A stretch of DNA of 64,000 nucleotides from Fenollaria timonensis (GCF_001457835.1 NZ_LN898229.1:64293-128292), one strand, 5' to 3'. Shown: positions 18,342 to 27,404, counted from the stretch's first letter. Translations and numbers: made by a program. The notes: generated by a model not told the origin, from the letters alone.

Positions 18342-18925
18342 AAATCTGTCCTTTTTGTAATGAAGCATTTGAAGGCGCAAAGCCCTACTGCTCTAGCTGC
18401 AGCGCAAACATTGAGATAATCAGAAAAACTTTCTTCGTTGATGGCTTTGAGAGGCTCTACTCAATCGTCTACTACAACGACTTTTTCAGAGAGCACCTCT
18501 TTAACTACAAGTTTGGCATGCAGAAAAAATATTTATCTGCCCTCGCATATCTATTTGAAGAAGAGATTAAAAAGATTATGATAGATGAAAAAATCGACTA
18601 CATCGCAAGCGTCCCCATGAACGAGAAAAAGCTAAGGAAGAAAGGCTTTGACCATATGGGCGAAATTGTAAAGATAATCTCTAAGGACTTGGGCCTAAAG
18701 CTATATACTTATAAAAAGCTACAAGCGCGTGATATGCACAAGCTGAGCTACTCTGAAAGAGCTCATATGAAGGGCATATTTCAAAAAAGCGCTGATGCAA
18801 GTGGCAATGTACTAATAATCGATGATATAATAACAACAGGAACGACTATGAAGGACTCGGCTCGCGCCATGAAGGACGCAGGCTTTGACAAGGTCTTCGG
18901 TCTCATCCTGTGCTCAAGGAGGTAA
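18338..18925 (+). CDS. comFC: ComF family phosphoribosyltransferase-like protein
   Basis: 195 residues. A zinc-binding pair CPFC ... CSSC at residues 4-27 is followed by a type I phosphoribosyltransferase fold ending in VLIIDDIITTGTT (about residues 158-170). ComFC/GntX proteins take part in DNA uptake for transformation, working with a ComFA helicase. No comFA is visible in this window. The start overlaps recD2 by four bases, and its last codons (AGG AGG TAA) form the ribosome site of the next gene. Confidence 0.9.
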   Translation: MKICPFCNEAFEGAKPYCSSCSANIEIIRKTFFVDGFERLYSIVYYNDFFREHLFNYKFGMQKKYLSALAYLFEEEIKKIMIDEKIDYIASVPMNEKKLRKKGFDHMGEIVKIISKDLGLKLYTYKKLQARDMHKLSYSERAHMKGIFQKSADASGNVLIIDDIITTGTTMKDSARAMKDAGFDKVFGLILCSRR

Positions 18926-18927
18926 AT

Positions 18928-19653
18928 ATGTTTAAATACGCAATAATTGGTGGAACGGCTCTTAAGAGCATGAAGAGCATTGAAACAAAGACAATAGAAA
19001 ATGAATATGGCCTTTGTGAATGCAATGTTATTAATGAAGATACTATCTTCGTTCCAAGGCACGGAATGAACTACTCAGTTCCCCCTACATTTATAAATTA
19101 CAGAGCCAATGTTAAGGCGATGAAGGACTTAGGCGTCGAATATGCCTACGCCATCAACTCAGTTGGCTCGCTTAGAGAAGAAGTAGAGCCGCTTAGTATA
19201 GTCATGGCGACTGACTTTTTGGACTTCACTAAGAAAAGGGATTACACTTTCTTCACTGGTCTTGATAAAGGCGTTAAGTTCATTGCAATGGACGAGCCTT
19301 ATTCACTAGAGATGAATAAATTATTCGAAGAAAAATACGATGGCAAGTTGATGACAGGCGTCTTAGTGACTACTGAAGGACCAAAGTTTGAGACTAAGAT
19401 GGAAAATAAATTTTACAAATCCATAGGCGGCGATGTCGTTGGCATGACTGGTTCACCTGAAGTTATACTAATGAATGAATTAGGCATCAAGTACGCTTCA
19501 CTAAATGTTGTTGGTAACTACGGTACGGGCGTTACTGATAAGCACGTAGAAATCACTAACGAACAAGAGGACATCGCCTTAAAGGCGGCTCATGTGGTTT
19601 TAGATATATTCAAAGCAGGCCTAGATTTTAATGATGGAGCGAAGTTCCTATGA
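18928..19653 (+). CDS. MTA/purine nucleoside phosphorylase family enzyme
   Basis: 241 residues from ATG 18928, fixed by AGGAGG inside the comFC end. The fold is that of the trimeric purine nucleoside phosphorylase/MTA phosphorylase family: early IIGGTAL phosphate loop, VPRHG motif with NYRANVKAMKDLGVEY, and the late TEGPKFET ... GGDVVGMTGSPEVILMNELG block. Members cleave 5'-methylthioadenosine, methylthioinosine or guanosine/inosine with phosphate. The substrate choice cannot be settled by eye, so I give no gene symbol. Role: purine or methylthio salvage. Confidence 0.87.
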   Translation: MFKYAIIGGTALKSMKSIETKTIENEYGLCECNVINEDTIFVPRHGMNYSVPPTFINYRANVKAMKDLGVEYAYAINSVGSLREEVEPLSIVMATDFLDFTKKRDYTFFTGLDKGVKFIAMDEPYSLEMNKLFEEKYDGKLMTGVLVTTEGPKFETKMENKFYKSIGGDVVGMTGSPEVILMNELGIKYASLNVVGNYGTGVTDKHVEITNEQEDIALKAAHVVLDIFKAGLDFNDGAKFL

Positions 19654-20033
19654 TGCCGGATATTGACACATTCACAGCATGGACCGATGAAGCCTGCGAG
19701 AGACTACCAGAAGTTTTCTTTAGAGATCTAAATCTTGGCGTAGTCGTCTCAGAGGATTTAAAGATATCGCCCGATGCAATTGACGATGACCTATTTATCC
19801 TGGGTCAATACGAGCGCTCAGCTATGGGCAAGGCTATATACATCTACTACGGTTCTTTTATGAAGATGTATGAGAACTGGCCTGAAGATGATATCAAGGA
19901 CATGATATACCACGTTTTAAAACACGAGTTCACTCATCACATGGAAGGCCTTGCTAATTATAGAGACTTAGAGGTCGAAGATGAGGAGCAGCTTGCAAGA
20001 TATAAGGAAATGAAGAAACATGATTATAAATAG
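19650..20033 (+). CDS. Zincin-like metallopeptidase family protein
   Basis: 127 residues with HEFTHHMEGL (HExxH zinc motif, about residues 91-100) preceded by the YGSFMKMYE segment typical of the small PF06262-like metallopeptidase family in Firmicutes and Actinobacteria. The start ATG overlaps the upstream stop (ATGA). Soluble, no signal peptide, so cytoplasmic. Substrate unknown. Confidence 0.8.
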   Translation: MMPDIDTFTAWTDEACERLPEVFFRDLNLGVVVSEDLKISPDAIDDDLFILGQYERSAMGKAIYIYYGSFMKMYENWPEDDIKDMIYHVLKHEFTHHMEGLANYRDLEVEDEEQLARYKEMKKHDYK

Positions 20034-20682
20034 CGATTGGGAAGAATTTTTACAAAGTGAATACACTAAGGACTACTTCATCAAGATGCGTGACACACTT
20101 CGCCGCGAGTACAAGGAGCACACCATATATCCAAAGTACTACGAGATATTCAAGGCGCTTGAGCTATCGCCACTTAAGGACACTAAAGTTTTTATCTTGG
20201 GTCAAGACCCTTATCATGAAGTAAATCAGGCCAATGGCCTAGCCTTCTCTGTCAATGACGGCGTGGCTCTCCCACCATCTTTAAGAAATATATATAAGGA
20301 GCTCTACGACGATTTAGGCATTGTCAATAGAAGCGGCGATTTAGATGCTTGGGCAAAACAAGGGGTGCTCCTTTTAAACTCGACGCTAACCGTTCGTAAG
20401 GGCTATGCCAATTCACATAAAGACATAGGCTGGCAAATATTTACCGATAAGATCATCGAGACGCTTTGCAAAAACAAAGAAAACGTCGTCTATATCTTAT
20501 GGGGCGCTTACGCGAGAAGCAAGATGAGGTACATCGATACAAGGAAGAACCTTGTAATCACCTCAGCTCACCCATCGCCCTTATCGGCGTATAGAGGCTT
20601 TTTCGGATCAAAGCCATTCTCAAAGACGAACGCCTATCTAAAAGCACACAATATTAAAGAAATAGATTGGAGTATAAAATGA
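20020..20682 (+). CDS. ung: Uracil-DNA glycosylase, family 1
   Basis: 220 residues, normal for Ung. Removes uracil from DNA to start base excision repair. The water-activating motif GQDPYH is at about residues 64-69, followed by NGLAFSV, and the DNA-intercalation loop HPSPLSAYRGFFG is near residues 186-198. The start overlaps the preceding zincin gene by 14 bases and the stop overlaps the next gene (ATGA). Confidence 0.97.
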   Translation: MIINSDWEEFLQSEYTKDYFIKMRDTLRREYKEHTIYPKYYEIFKALELSPLKDTKVFILGQDPYHEVNQANGLAFSVNDGVALPPSLRNIYKELYDDLGIVNRSGDLDAWAKQGVLLLNSTLTVRKGYANSHKDIGWQIFTDKIIETLCKNKENVVYILWGAYARSKMRYIDTRKNLVITSAHPSPLSAYRGFFGSKPFSKTNAYLKAHNIKEIDWSIK

Positions 20683-21377
20683 AGAAAATTTTGATTAGCT
20701 CTCAGCCATATTCGGATGGCAAGAGAAATTATGTACAAATCAATAGAAATTACGCCGAAGCTGTTAGGATGGCGGGCGCAGTTCCTTTCATAGCGCCATA
20801 CACTGACATTGATGGCGTAAGTGAACTAGTGGCAATGGCTGATGCAGTCATACTTACAGGCGGCCACGATGTAAATCCACTTGTCTATGGCGAAGAACTG
20901 CAAAAAGGCATACAAGGCATTTCAAATGTAAGAGACGCCTTTGATCTAAAGCTTATAGAGGAAGCTCTTAAACAAGGAAAGCCTATGCTTGGCATATGCA
21001 GAGGGATGCAACTAATAAACGCATACCTAGGGGGAACGCTTTACCAAGACATATACAAGGCAAACGTAGCTAAGCTCGAACACGTGAGCTTCGATACACT
21101 TTCTATCGGTGCGCACTACATCACTATCAAAGAGCAAAGCTTTTTACACAGGGCAACTGGCCTTAAGAAGATGCTTGTCAACACAGAGCATCATCAAGCC
21201 GTTAAGGATATAGCGGAGGGCTTTAAAGTCACAGCAAAGTCTTCCGATGGCATAATTGAAGCTATGGAGGACGTTCATAGAAAGATCTATCTAGTTCAGT
21301 TCCATCCAGAGGCAATGGCTGTGAATAATAATGGAGAAGCAATAAATATATTTAAGGAGTTTATAAAATTACAATGA
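20679..21377 (+). CDS. Class I amidotransferase, gamma-glutamyl-GABA hydrolase (PuuD-like) family
   Basis: 232 residues from ATG 20679 (GGAG six bases upstream, overlapping the ung stop). Class I glutamine-amidotransferase fold of the peptidase C26 type: nucleophile cysteine in LGICRGMQLINAYLGG (about residue 106), catalytic His-Glu in VQFHPEA near the C-terminus. Members hydrolyse gamma-glutamyl bonds in polyamine or amino-acid catabolism. No partner genes for putrescine breakdown are nearby, so the substrate is open. Confidence 0.88.
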   Translation: MKKILISSQPYSDGKRNYVQINRNYAEAVRMAGAVPFIAPYTDIDGVSELVAMADAVILTGGHDVNPLVYGEELQKGIQGISNVRDAFDLKLIEEALKQGKPMLGICRGMQLINAYLGGTLYQDIYKANVAKLEHVSFDTLSIGAHYITIKEQSFLHRATGLKKMLVNTEHHQAVKDIAEGFKVTAKSSDGIIEAMEDVHRKIYLVQFHPEAMAVNNNGEAINIFKEFIKLQ

Positions 21378-22258
21378 AAAAGAAATTTGACAGATACGAA
21401 TACTTCGGTGACAACGAAGAAATTGCTACTACCATCACAGCCATCGTCATAGGCTGCTTACTATCAAGTTTTGCGATAAACTTTTTCTTCATACCAAATA
21501 AGCTTTTATCAGGCGGCGTTGGCGGCATCTCCATCATCATAGAACTACTTACTGGCCTACCAGCAGGTATCATGCTCTTTGCTATTAACCTGCCAATATT
21601 TTTGTTCGGACTAAAGGAGCTTGACAAGAAATTCTTAGTTTACGCGTTTATTACAACATTTGTATTGTCCGCGACTATGGTACTCTTAAGACCCATGCAA
21701 AAGCTTAATACCTTTGATGACATACTTATCAGCGCAATCTTTGGAGGCGTTCTTAATGGTATAGGCATGGGCGTTTTATTTAGGCACGGCGCTTGCCAAG
21801 GCGGCCTCGACATAGTTGCCGCAGTATGTAAGAAGCGCTACAACATAAACATCGGCAGCGCACTTATGGCGATGAACGCCATCATAATTAGTTTAGCGAG
21901 TATAAAATTTGGTGTTCTTAAAGGCCTTTACACAGTTATATCGATGTTCGTTGCATACCAAGTGCTTGACAAAGTGCAAACAGGCGCTGATGCGACAAAG
22001 AGCGTTATGATTATATCGAAGGACTACGAAGAGCTTTCATACGAGCTTATGAACAAGCTTGAGCGTGGCGCAACCATCATCGACTCATACGGCGCTTGGT
22101 CAAAGAGCGATCTTAAGATCATCTTCATGCTAGTTAGACCTAGGGAGATAGTTGATGTCAAGAAGATAACTAACGCCATAGACCCGAACGCCTTCATCAC
22201 TATACAAGACACAAACGAAGTTAAAGGAAGAGGCTTTAAAGGCTCAGACAACTTCTAA
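21374..22258 (+). CDS. YitT family membrane protein
   Basis: 294 residues. Five to six membrane segments carrying the repeated signature (LSGGVGGISIIIELLTG and RHGACQGGLDIVA) are followed by a C-terminal cytoplasmic DUF2179 domain (about 205-290) with VRPREIVDVKKIT. This is the YitT/YpjC family, unknown in function. Last gene of the long plus-strand unit; a terminator follows. A second family member lies at 49900-50787. Confidence 0.9.
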   Translation: MKKKFDRYEYFGDNEEIATTITAIVIGCLLSSFAINFFFIPNKLLSGGVGGISIIIELLTGLPAGIMLFAINLPIFLFGLKELDKKFLVYAFITTFVLSATMVLLRPMQKLNTFDDILISAIFGGVLNGIGMGVLFRHGACQGGLDIVAAVCKKRYNINIGSALMAMNAIIISLASIKFGVLKGLYTVISMFVAYQVLDKVQTGADATKSVMIISKDYEELSYELMNKLERGATIIDSYGAWSKSDLKIIFMLVRPREIVDVKKITNAIDPNAFITIQDTNEVKGRGFKGSDNF

Positions 22259-22283
22259 GACAATCGTATTGCATATATCAAAT

Positions 22284-22316
22284 AAAAGACCCAGTTCATA
22301 TGAACCGGGTCTTTTT
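22284..22316 (+). terminator. Terminator after the yitT-like gene
   Basis: Stem AAAAGACCCAGTTCA (22284-22298) with TGAACCGGGTCTTTT (22301-22315), one mismatch, ending in a T run. The flanking A run could also let it work on the other strand. Confidence 0.9.
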
Positions 22317-22324
22317 ACGTGGCA

Positions 22325-22375
22325 AATCGCCTAATTCATCCCATATTTTAGGCGATTCGTCAAGTTTTAGGCGAA
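22325..22375. repeat. Short inverted and direct repeats around TTTTAGGCGA
   Basis: A perfect 10-bp inverted repeat AATCGCCTAA/TTAGGCGATT (22325-22334, 22348-22357) is followed by another direct copy of TTTTAGGCGA (22366-22375). It contains ATTCGTCAAG, also present (reverse orientation) in the 36-bp repeats at 25753-25931. No U run follows, so it is not an obvious terminator. Confidence 0.45.
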
Positions 22376-22405
22376 AAAATATCTCTCGGTCTCACCAAGA
22401 GATAT
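22374..22405 (-). terminator. Terminator of the ecf-truA operon
   Basis: Minus strand stem ATATCTCT/AGAGATAT (22405-22398 with 22386-22379) followed by six T (22379-22374), directly behind the truA stop at 22409. Confidence 0.8.
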
Positions 22406-22408
22406 ATA

Positions 22409-23143
22409 TTAATAATAAACTTCTTCTAAGACTAGTCCCTTCGCTGGCAAAGTCGGTGCAAGTCCCCTTCTATCGCCCTCGTCTATCGCTCTAGCCATCT
22501 CATCTATATCCAAGATGCCAGTACCAACAAAAACGAGTGTGCCCGCCATAATCCTGACCATATTATATAAAAAGCTTCTGCCCTTGACGTCGATGTAGAC
22601 AAAGTCGCCGTCCCTAATGATGTCGACCGAGTGAATGGTTCTAACCGTCGTGTCAACGTCGCTACCTATGGCCATAAATGCTCTGTAGTCCTTTTCTCCG
22701 ACCATGTGTTTAGCTGCCTCACGCATCAAGTCAAGATCAAGCTTATAAGGAAAGTTGTATGCAAAGTGCCTGTCGGTCGCTCTGCCAAACTTCCTGTGCT
22801 CAAGCGTGTATCTATAGTACTTGCCCTTCGATGAGAAGCGCGCGTGAAAGTCATCTGGCGCCTCTTCACTCTTAAGGACCCTGATGTCCTCAGGAAGCTT
22901 GTCATTGATTGGATATATCATCTTTTCGACCGGACATACGGAATCAGTTTTAAAATTCAAAACAAAGCCTCTTGCGCTAACGCCCTTGTCAGTCCTCGAG
23001 CAACCGATTACCTTTATGTCTTCACCCAAAGCCTTGCTAATGGATGCGTTCAGCACGTCCTCTACTGTGTGAGCGTTCTCTTGCGCTTGAAAACCAGAAT
23101 AATTTGTCCCGTCAAAATCTATAAGTAATTTTATGTTCTTCAT
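22409..23143 (-). CDS. truA: tRNA pseudouridine synthase A
   Basis: 244 residues, standard length. Converts uridines 38-40 of the tRNA anticodon arm to pseudouridine. The first motif FDGTNYSGFQ and the catalytic aspartate motif CSRTDKGVSARG (Asp about residue 52) are clear, as is the late FLYNMVRIMAGTL motif. Its start overlaps the ecfT stop (ATGA), the usual ecfA1-ecfA2-ecfT-truA order in Firmicutes. Confidence 0.97.
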   Translation of the reverse strand: MKNIKLLIDFDGTNYSGFQAQENAHTVEDVLNASISKALGEDIKVIGCSRTDKGVSARGFVLNFKTDSVCPVEKMIYPINDKLPEDIRVLKSEEAPDDFHARFSSKGKYYRYTLEHRKFGRATDRHFAYNFPYKLDLDLMREAAKHMVGEKDYRAFMAIGSDVDTTVRTIHSVDIIRDGDFVYIDVKGRSFLYNMVRIMAGTLVFVGTGILDIDEMARAIDEGDRRGLAPTLPAKGLVLEEVYY

Positions 23144-23952
23144 ATTAAATTAAATAGATACTTTGTCGATATTATAAAGCCAAAGTATATCAATATTACA
23201 ATTATAGCCACTTTATCTGTCTTTGTGTAGATAAGTGGATTTAGCTTGCCTCTGTTGTCACCGCCGTTGTAGCATCTCGCGTCCATGGCGATGGCTAGTT
23301 CATCTGCCCTCTTAAGTGCGTTTAAGAAAAGTGGTATCATCAGTGGCAGCATCTTCTTAGCCGTCTCAATGATGTTCTTGCCGCTAAAGCTTGCTCCTCT
23401 CGACTCTTGCGCCATCTTGATCTTGTTCGCCTCTTCAGCCAGTGTCGGTATGAATCTTAAGGCTATAGTCATCATCATCGCTAGTTCATGAGTTGGTACC
23501 TTGATCTTCTTAAGTGGACTCATCAGCGACTCAAGTCCATCAGTTAGTCTGATTGGCGATGTCGTAAGCGTTAGTAGTGACGAGCCGAGTATTAATAAGA
23601 GTAGTCTAAATGACATGAAAAGACCTGTGTTTAGCCCTTCATATGTCATCGACGGCCACTTAAGATTTGAAAATATTTGTGTTCCCGGCGTGAAAAATAC
23701 GTTGAAGATTAAAGTCATTATGATAATCACGCGCATCGGCTTAAGCCCTCTGAGAATTATCTTTATAGGCACCTTACTCATTAATATAAGCGTGATTATG
23801 GTGATCGCCACAAGTCCAAGTATGATGTATGAATCAACGAAGAAAATCGCTATCATAAATACGAAGACGAAGATCAGTTTAACTCTTGGGTCTAGCCTAT
23901 GAACAAAGCTATCTGTCGGAAAATATTGTCCTATGGATACGTTGTTAAACAT
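23140..23952 (-). CDS. ecfT: Energy-coupling factor transporter transmembrane subunit EcfT
   Basis: 270 residues with about six membrane helices. Couples the EcfA ATPases to vitamin-binding S components. The two short coupling-helix motifs with an arginine (ALRFIPTLAEEANKIKMAQESRGA region and AMDARCYNG) are visible. Overlaps ecfA2 by eight bases and truA by four. S components are not in this window, as expected for a group II ECF system shared by many. Confidence 0.95.
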   Translation of the reverse strand: MFNNVSIGQYFPTDSFVHRLDPRVKLIFVFVFMIAIFFVDSYIILGLVAITIITLILMSKVPIKIILRGLKPMRVIIIMTLIFNVFFTPGTQIFSNLKWPSMTYEGLNTGLFMSFRLLLLILGSSLLTLTTSPIRLTDGLESLMSPLKKIKVPTHELAMMMTIALRFIPTLAEEANKIKMAQESRGASFSGKNIIETAKKMLPLMIPLFLNALKRADELAIAMDARCYNGGDNRGKLNPLIYTKTDKVAIIVILIYFGFIISTKYLFNLI

Positions 23953-24805
23953 TTTTCTTCACCTCGAAATACTCGTGTATATGGCTCCTTGCCTCTTCAA
24001 CGGTCTTGACATATGGATTTAGGCCCGGATATTTCTCCTGCAAAGTAAACATAAACTCAGTTATCTCAGGCACACCAACATCGTACTTCTTAAGAAGTTC
24101 ACGCTCCTTAACCGCTTCGTCAGTAGTCTTGTGCATGATAAGCCTTCCCTTGCTTAAAACGACTATCTCATTCGCATAAGTAAAGACGTCCTCCATCGAA
24201 TGTGAGACCAAAACAACAGTGATCTTAGTCTTTTTGTATATATCATAGATCTCGTCAAGTATTTCTTCCCTGGCCCTTGGATCAAGACCCGCTGTTGGCT
24301 CGTCAAGTATAAGCACCTTCGGCCTCATAGCAAGTATGCCCGCTATGGCAACACGCCTTTTTTGCCCGCCCGATAATTCAAAGGGCGACCTGTCCTTAAC
24401 CCATTCGTAGTCAAGCTTAACGTCCTCAATCGCGTCCTTAACACGCTCCGCCACTTCTTCGTCACTTAGTCCAAGGTTCTTCGGGCCAAAGGCAACATCC
24501 TTTGCAACAGTCTCTTCAAAAAGCTGATACTCAGGATATTGAAAGACCATGCCCACGCTCTCACGAAGCTTGTTTAGCTTGATGTCCTTTTGCGTTATGT
24601 CCACCCCATCTATAATTATAGTGCCAGATGTAGGTCTAAGTAGACCATTTAATTGCTGCATAAAAGTCGACTTACCGCTACCAGTGTGACCGATGATGCC
24701 GATAAAGCTATTGTCCTTGATAGTTAGCGATATATCATCAAGCGCCTTCACCTCAAATGGCGTGTCCTTATTATATATAAATGATAAATTTTTTATTTCA
24801 ATCAT
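23945..24805 (-). CDS. ecfA2: Energy-coupling factor ATPase EcfA2
   Basis: 286 residues. ABC ATPase with Walker [10 protein letters not shown] (about residues 37-45), Q-loop FQYPEYQLF, signature [13 protein letters not shown], and Walker [14 protein letters not shown]. The YPEYQLF sequence and extended C-terminus are typical of EcfA2. Pairs with EcfA1 to drive vitamin uptake through EcfT. Start overlaps the ecfA1 stop by four bases. Confidence 0.95.
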   Translation of the reverse strand: MIEIKNLSFIYNKDTPFEVKALDDISLTIKDNSFIGIIGHTGSGKSTFMQQLNGLLRPTSGTIIIDGVDITQKDIKLNKLRESVGMVFQYPEYQLFEETVAKDVAFGPKNLGLSDEEVAERVKDAIEDVKLDYEWVKDRSPFELSGGQKRRVAIAGILAMRPKVLILDEPTAGLDPRAREEILDEIYDIYKKTKITVVLVSHSMEDVFTYANEIVVLSKGRLIMHKTTDEAVKERELLKKYDVGVPEITEFMFTLQEKYPGLNPYVKTVEEARSHIHEYFEVKKNV

Positions 24806-25617
24806 AATTTTGCCACCAATTCATCTATGCTTAGTTCATCACCAGCGACATCGAAGCCGTCTTCTTTAAGTAAATTGCTTAGTTCAGTCACTTGCGGCAC
24901 ATCAAGTCCAAGCGAGTGCACCTTTTTTACATTTGAAAATATATGTCTAGGTGTATCGTCCCAGACCAATTTGCCCTCGTGCATGACCATGAGCCTGTCA
25001 GATAGAACCGCCTCGCTCATGAAGTGCGTGATGAGTACTATAGTCTTTTCGTATGTTCTGTTCAGTTTGATAATGGTGTCCATGACTTCCTTTCTGCCCA
25101 CTGGATCGAGCATGGCAGTCGGCTCGTCAAAGACAATGATGTTCGGGTTGATAGCAAGTATGCCTGCGATGGCTAGCCTTTGCTTTTGTCCACCGCTCAA
25201 TAGGTTCGGCGCATGCTTTTTGTATTCACTCATCGATACTATCTCCAAAGCTTCGTCGACCCTCTTTCTAATCTCAGGCGTTGGAAGACCAAGATTCTCT
25301 GGTCCGAAGGCAACGTCCTCTTCGACTATAGTCGCTATGATTTGATTGTCCGGATTTTGAAAGACAAGTCCTAAGTTTTGTCTTATCTCAAGAAGGTTTT
25401 CTTCGTTCTTCGTGTTCATGCCCATGACAGTCGCATCGCCTTCAGTCGGAAGCAAAATGCCGTCCATGATCTTCGCTATGGTCGACTTGCCACTGCCGTT
25501 CATGCCAAGTATAGACACGAACTCACCCTTCTCTATCTCAAAGCTCACATCGTCTAGAGCCTTCTTGTCTTTTTCATTTTTGTCGTAAGCAAAACTTACA
25601 TTTTCAAATTTAATCAT
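24802..25617 (-). CDS. ecfA1: Energy-coupling factor ATPase EcfA1
   Basis: 271 residues from ATG 25617 (AGGTGA six bases upstream; a longer frame begins 27 bases earlier without a site). Walker [11 protein letters not shown]-loop [10 protein letters not shown], signature [13 protein letters not shown] and Walker [14 protein letters not shown] are intact. The NPDNQ sequence marks EcfA1. First gene of the ecfA1-ecfA2-ecfT-truA unit. Confidence 0.95.
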   Translation of the reverse strand: MIKFENVSFAYDKNEKDKKALDDVSFEIEKGEFVSILGMNGSGKSTIAKIMDGILLPTEGDATVMGMNTKNEENLLEIRQNLGLVFQNPDNQIIATIVEEDVAFGPENLGLPTPEIRKRVDEALEIVSMSEYKKHAPNLLSGGQKQRLAIAGILAINPNIIVFDEPTAMLDPVGRKEVMDTIIKLNRTYEKTIVLITHFMSEAVLSDRLMVMHEGKLVWDDTPRHIFSNVKKVHSLGLDVPQVTELSNLLKEDGFDVAGDELSIDELVAKL

Positions 25618-25634
25618 GCTATCACCTAAACTTA

Positions 25635-25663
25635 ATAATACCATATTTGCGGCGATTTTACAA
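25635..25663 (-). promoter_or_regulatory. Promoter of the ecf-truA operon
   Basis: Minus strand TTGTAA (25663-25658), 17-base spacer, TATTAT (25640-25635), with the start codon about 18 bases further on. Confidence 0.65.
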
Positions 25664-25752
25664 GGTTTTTAAGCGATTATCTAAATTAATATTAAGCTCT
25701 TTTTCATCACTACGATTATGGTTTTGCGCTTATATATAAAAAACTGTTTCGA

Positions 25753-25931
25753 TAGTAATTTTACTTATCAAACGCCCGTCATAAGACTAGTGATTTTACT
25801 TGACAAATGACGCGCGATAGAGATAGTGATTTTGCTTGACGAATGACGCGCAATGACAATAGTGATTTTACTTAAGATATGACGAGCATTTATAAAAGTG
25901 ATTTTGCTTGTGAAGTGCCGCTCCTTAGCAT
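25753..25931. repeat. Five degenerate 36-bp tandem repeats
   Basis: Units begin at 25753 (35 bp), 25788, 25824, 25860 and 25896 (36 bp each). The shared core is AGTGATTTT(A/G)CTTG followed by GAATGACGCGC-like sequence. There are no spacers, so this is not CRISPR. Because the unit is 36 bp, the minus strand has a 64-codon open frame (25962-25768) with 12-residue repeats of the form ARHxSSKITxxx. It has no convincing ribosome site and I do not call it a gene. The repeats lie between the divergent ecf and dinB promoters. Confidence 0.8.
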
Positions 25932-25994
25932 AAACACGTCCACTATACCTAAGACAAGTCACTAAGCTTCTTTATTTGACTATATGACTAAAAC

Positions 25995-26048
25995 TGTCAA
26001 ATATACTACAAAAGTAGTATTGACAAGCCCATGTAAATGGTCTATAAT
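25995..26048 (+). promoter_or_regulatory. dinB-like gene promoter with a large dyad operator
   Basis: Consensus TTGACA (26020-26025), exactly 17 bases, TATAAT (26043-26048). Directly upstream and overlapping the -35 box is a dyad: ATACTAC (26003-26009), AAAA, GTAGTAT (26014-26020), extended by outer TGTCA (25995-25999) and TGACA (26021-26025). It does not match the common Firmicute LexA box (GAAC-N4-GTTC). A repressor bound there would block RNA polymerase. Confidence 0.8.
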
Positions 26049-26108
26049 TGTCTTAGTCATTCAAGTAGCAATAATTGTTAAGTAGGTAGATGAAAGACAG
26101 GTGATAAG

Positions 26109-27347
26109 ATGACAAGAACAATACTTCATTCAGACATGAATAACTGCTACGCCTCTATCGAGAGAAAGTTAAATCCATCCCTTGTAGGTAAACGGCTTGT
26201 AGTCTGCGGTTCAGTAGAAGACAGGCACTCCATAGTTCTAGCTAAGAGCTACGAAGCAAAGGCCTTTGGTGTAAAGACGGGAGACAGTCTCTTCGAGGCA
26301 AAGATGAAGTGCCCCGGCCTAGTTGCTGTAAAACCGCACTATGATGAGTACTTCAAGTTCTCAAAGCTAGCGCATAAAATTTACTATAGCTATACCAATC
26401 AAGTCGAACCCTTCGGCTTAGATGAGTGTTGGCTCGATGTGACAGGCTCCGAGAAACTATTTGGCAGTGGCGAGACCATTGCCCACGAGATTAAGGAGCG
26501 TATTAAGAAAGAGCTCGGCATAACAGTCAGCATTGGCGTGAGCTACAACAAGATATTCGCAAAGCTTGGCAGCGACCTTAAAAAGCCCGATGCAGTTACA
26601 GTTATAAGTAAGAATGATTTTAAAGAGATAGTTTGGCCACTCTCCACTGACGCCATCATTGGCATAGGCAGCAAAACGAAGAAAAAACTTATGTACATGA
26701 ACATTAACACACTTGGCGAACTCGCTAAAGCAGATGTAAATCTATTAAAAAGAAAGCTTGGAATAAGAGGACTATATCTATGGCAGTACGCGAACGGCTA
26801 CGACACTAGCGAGGTTTGCGACTACTACCACCGTGACAAGATCAAGTCCATATCCAGAGGTGTAACCACCAAGGCCGATCTAAACTCATACGATGAGGTG
26901 AAAAAGATATTCGAGGAGCTCGCCATTGAGGTTAGCAAAAAATTAATCGAAGAGGATCTCAAGGCAGGCGGCGTGAGGATAACTATAAGGGATAAAAATC
27001 TTGACTACGTGAGCTTCCAAAAGGTCTTCACCGAGACAAGCATCAGCGCACTTAGGCTAAATGACAAAGCCATGGAGCTCTTTAAGGAGCGCTACGACTT
27101 CAAAGAAGCGATTAGGAGTCTTACAATATCCGCGATAAATCTTACGAGGAACACAAAGACTGAGCAGCTAAGTCTATTCGCTCCAAAAAAAGTCATCAAA
27201 GACGATAGACTTGAGAAGGTCTTTAACGAGATCAGAGAAAAGTTCGGCAAAGACAAGATTGGCTACTTAGGTCTTGAGCTCAATAGCAAGATGCCAGAAA
27301 AGCCAAGAGTAGTGACCTTGCCAAGTGGCTTTAAAAATATGATATAG
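26109..27347 (+). CDS. dinB: Y-family DNA polymerase (DinB/Pol IV-like)
   Basis: 412 residues. Translesion polymerase. Catalytic motifs: SDMNNCYASIERKL with Asp at residue about 8 and the steric-gate region, then GLDECWLDVT with the acidic pair near residue 103, and the helix-hairpin-helix region IIGIGSKTKKKLMYMNI (about 180-200). The C-terminal little-finger domain extends to about 370. A possible beta-clamp peptide, EQLSLFA, lies near residue 353. The start follows an AGGTGA site. Single gene between a strong promoter with a dyad and a terminator, which suggests damage- or stress-controlled expression, though no classical LexA box is seen. Confidence 0.93.
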   Translation: MTRTILHSDMNNCYASIERKLNPSLVGKRLVVCGSVEDRHSIVLAKSYEAKAFGVKTGDSLFEAKMKCPGLVAVKPHYDEYFKFSKLAHKIYYSYTNQVEPFGLDECWLDVTGSEKLFGSGETIAHEIKERIKKELGITVSIGVSYNKIFAKLGSDLKKPDAVTVISKNDFKEIVWPLSTDAIIGIGSKTKKKLMYMNINTLGELAKADVNLLKRKLGIRGLYLWQYANGYDTSEVCDYYHRDKIKSISRGVTTKADLNSYDEVKKIFEELAIEVSKKLIEEDLKAGGVRITIRDKNLDYVSFQKVFTETSISALRLNDKAMELFKERYDFKEAIRSLTISAINLTRNTKTEQLSLFAPKKVIKDDRLEKVFNEIREKFGKDKIGYLGLELNSKMPEKPRVVTLPSGFKNMI

Positions 27348-27364
27348 ACAATGGTAGATAATAG

Positions 27365-27402
27365 AAAATATCCGTAAGGCTAGACCCTACGGATATTTTT
27401 TT
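27365..27402 (+). terminator. Terminator of dinB
   Basis: Stem AAAATATCCGTA (27365-27376) with TACGGATATTTT (27388-27399) and a T run to 27402. Confidence 0.92.
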
Positions 27403-27404
27403 CG

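Noticed and set aside
22325-22357. AATCGCCTAA hairpin as a terminator
   Set aside because: No T run follows on either strand; normal terminators are present on both sides.
25753-25931. CRISPR array suggested by 36-bp periodicity
   Set aside because: The units are directly adjacent, degenerate along their whole length and have no spacers; no cas genes are near.
25768-25962. 64-residue repeat protein on the minus strand
   Set aside because: No ribosome site or promoter fits it; the open frame follows from a repeat length divisible by three.
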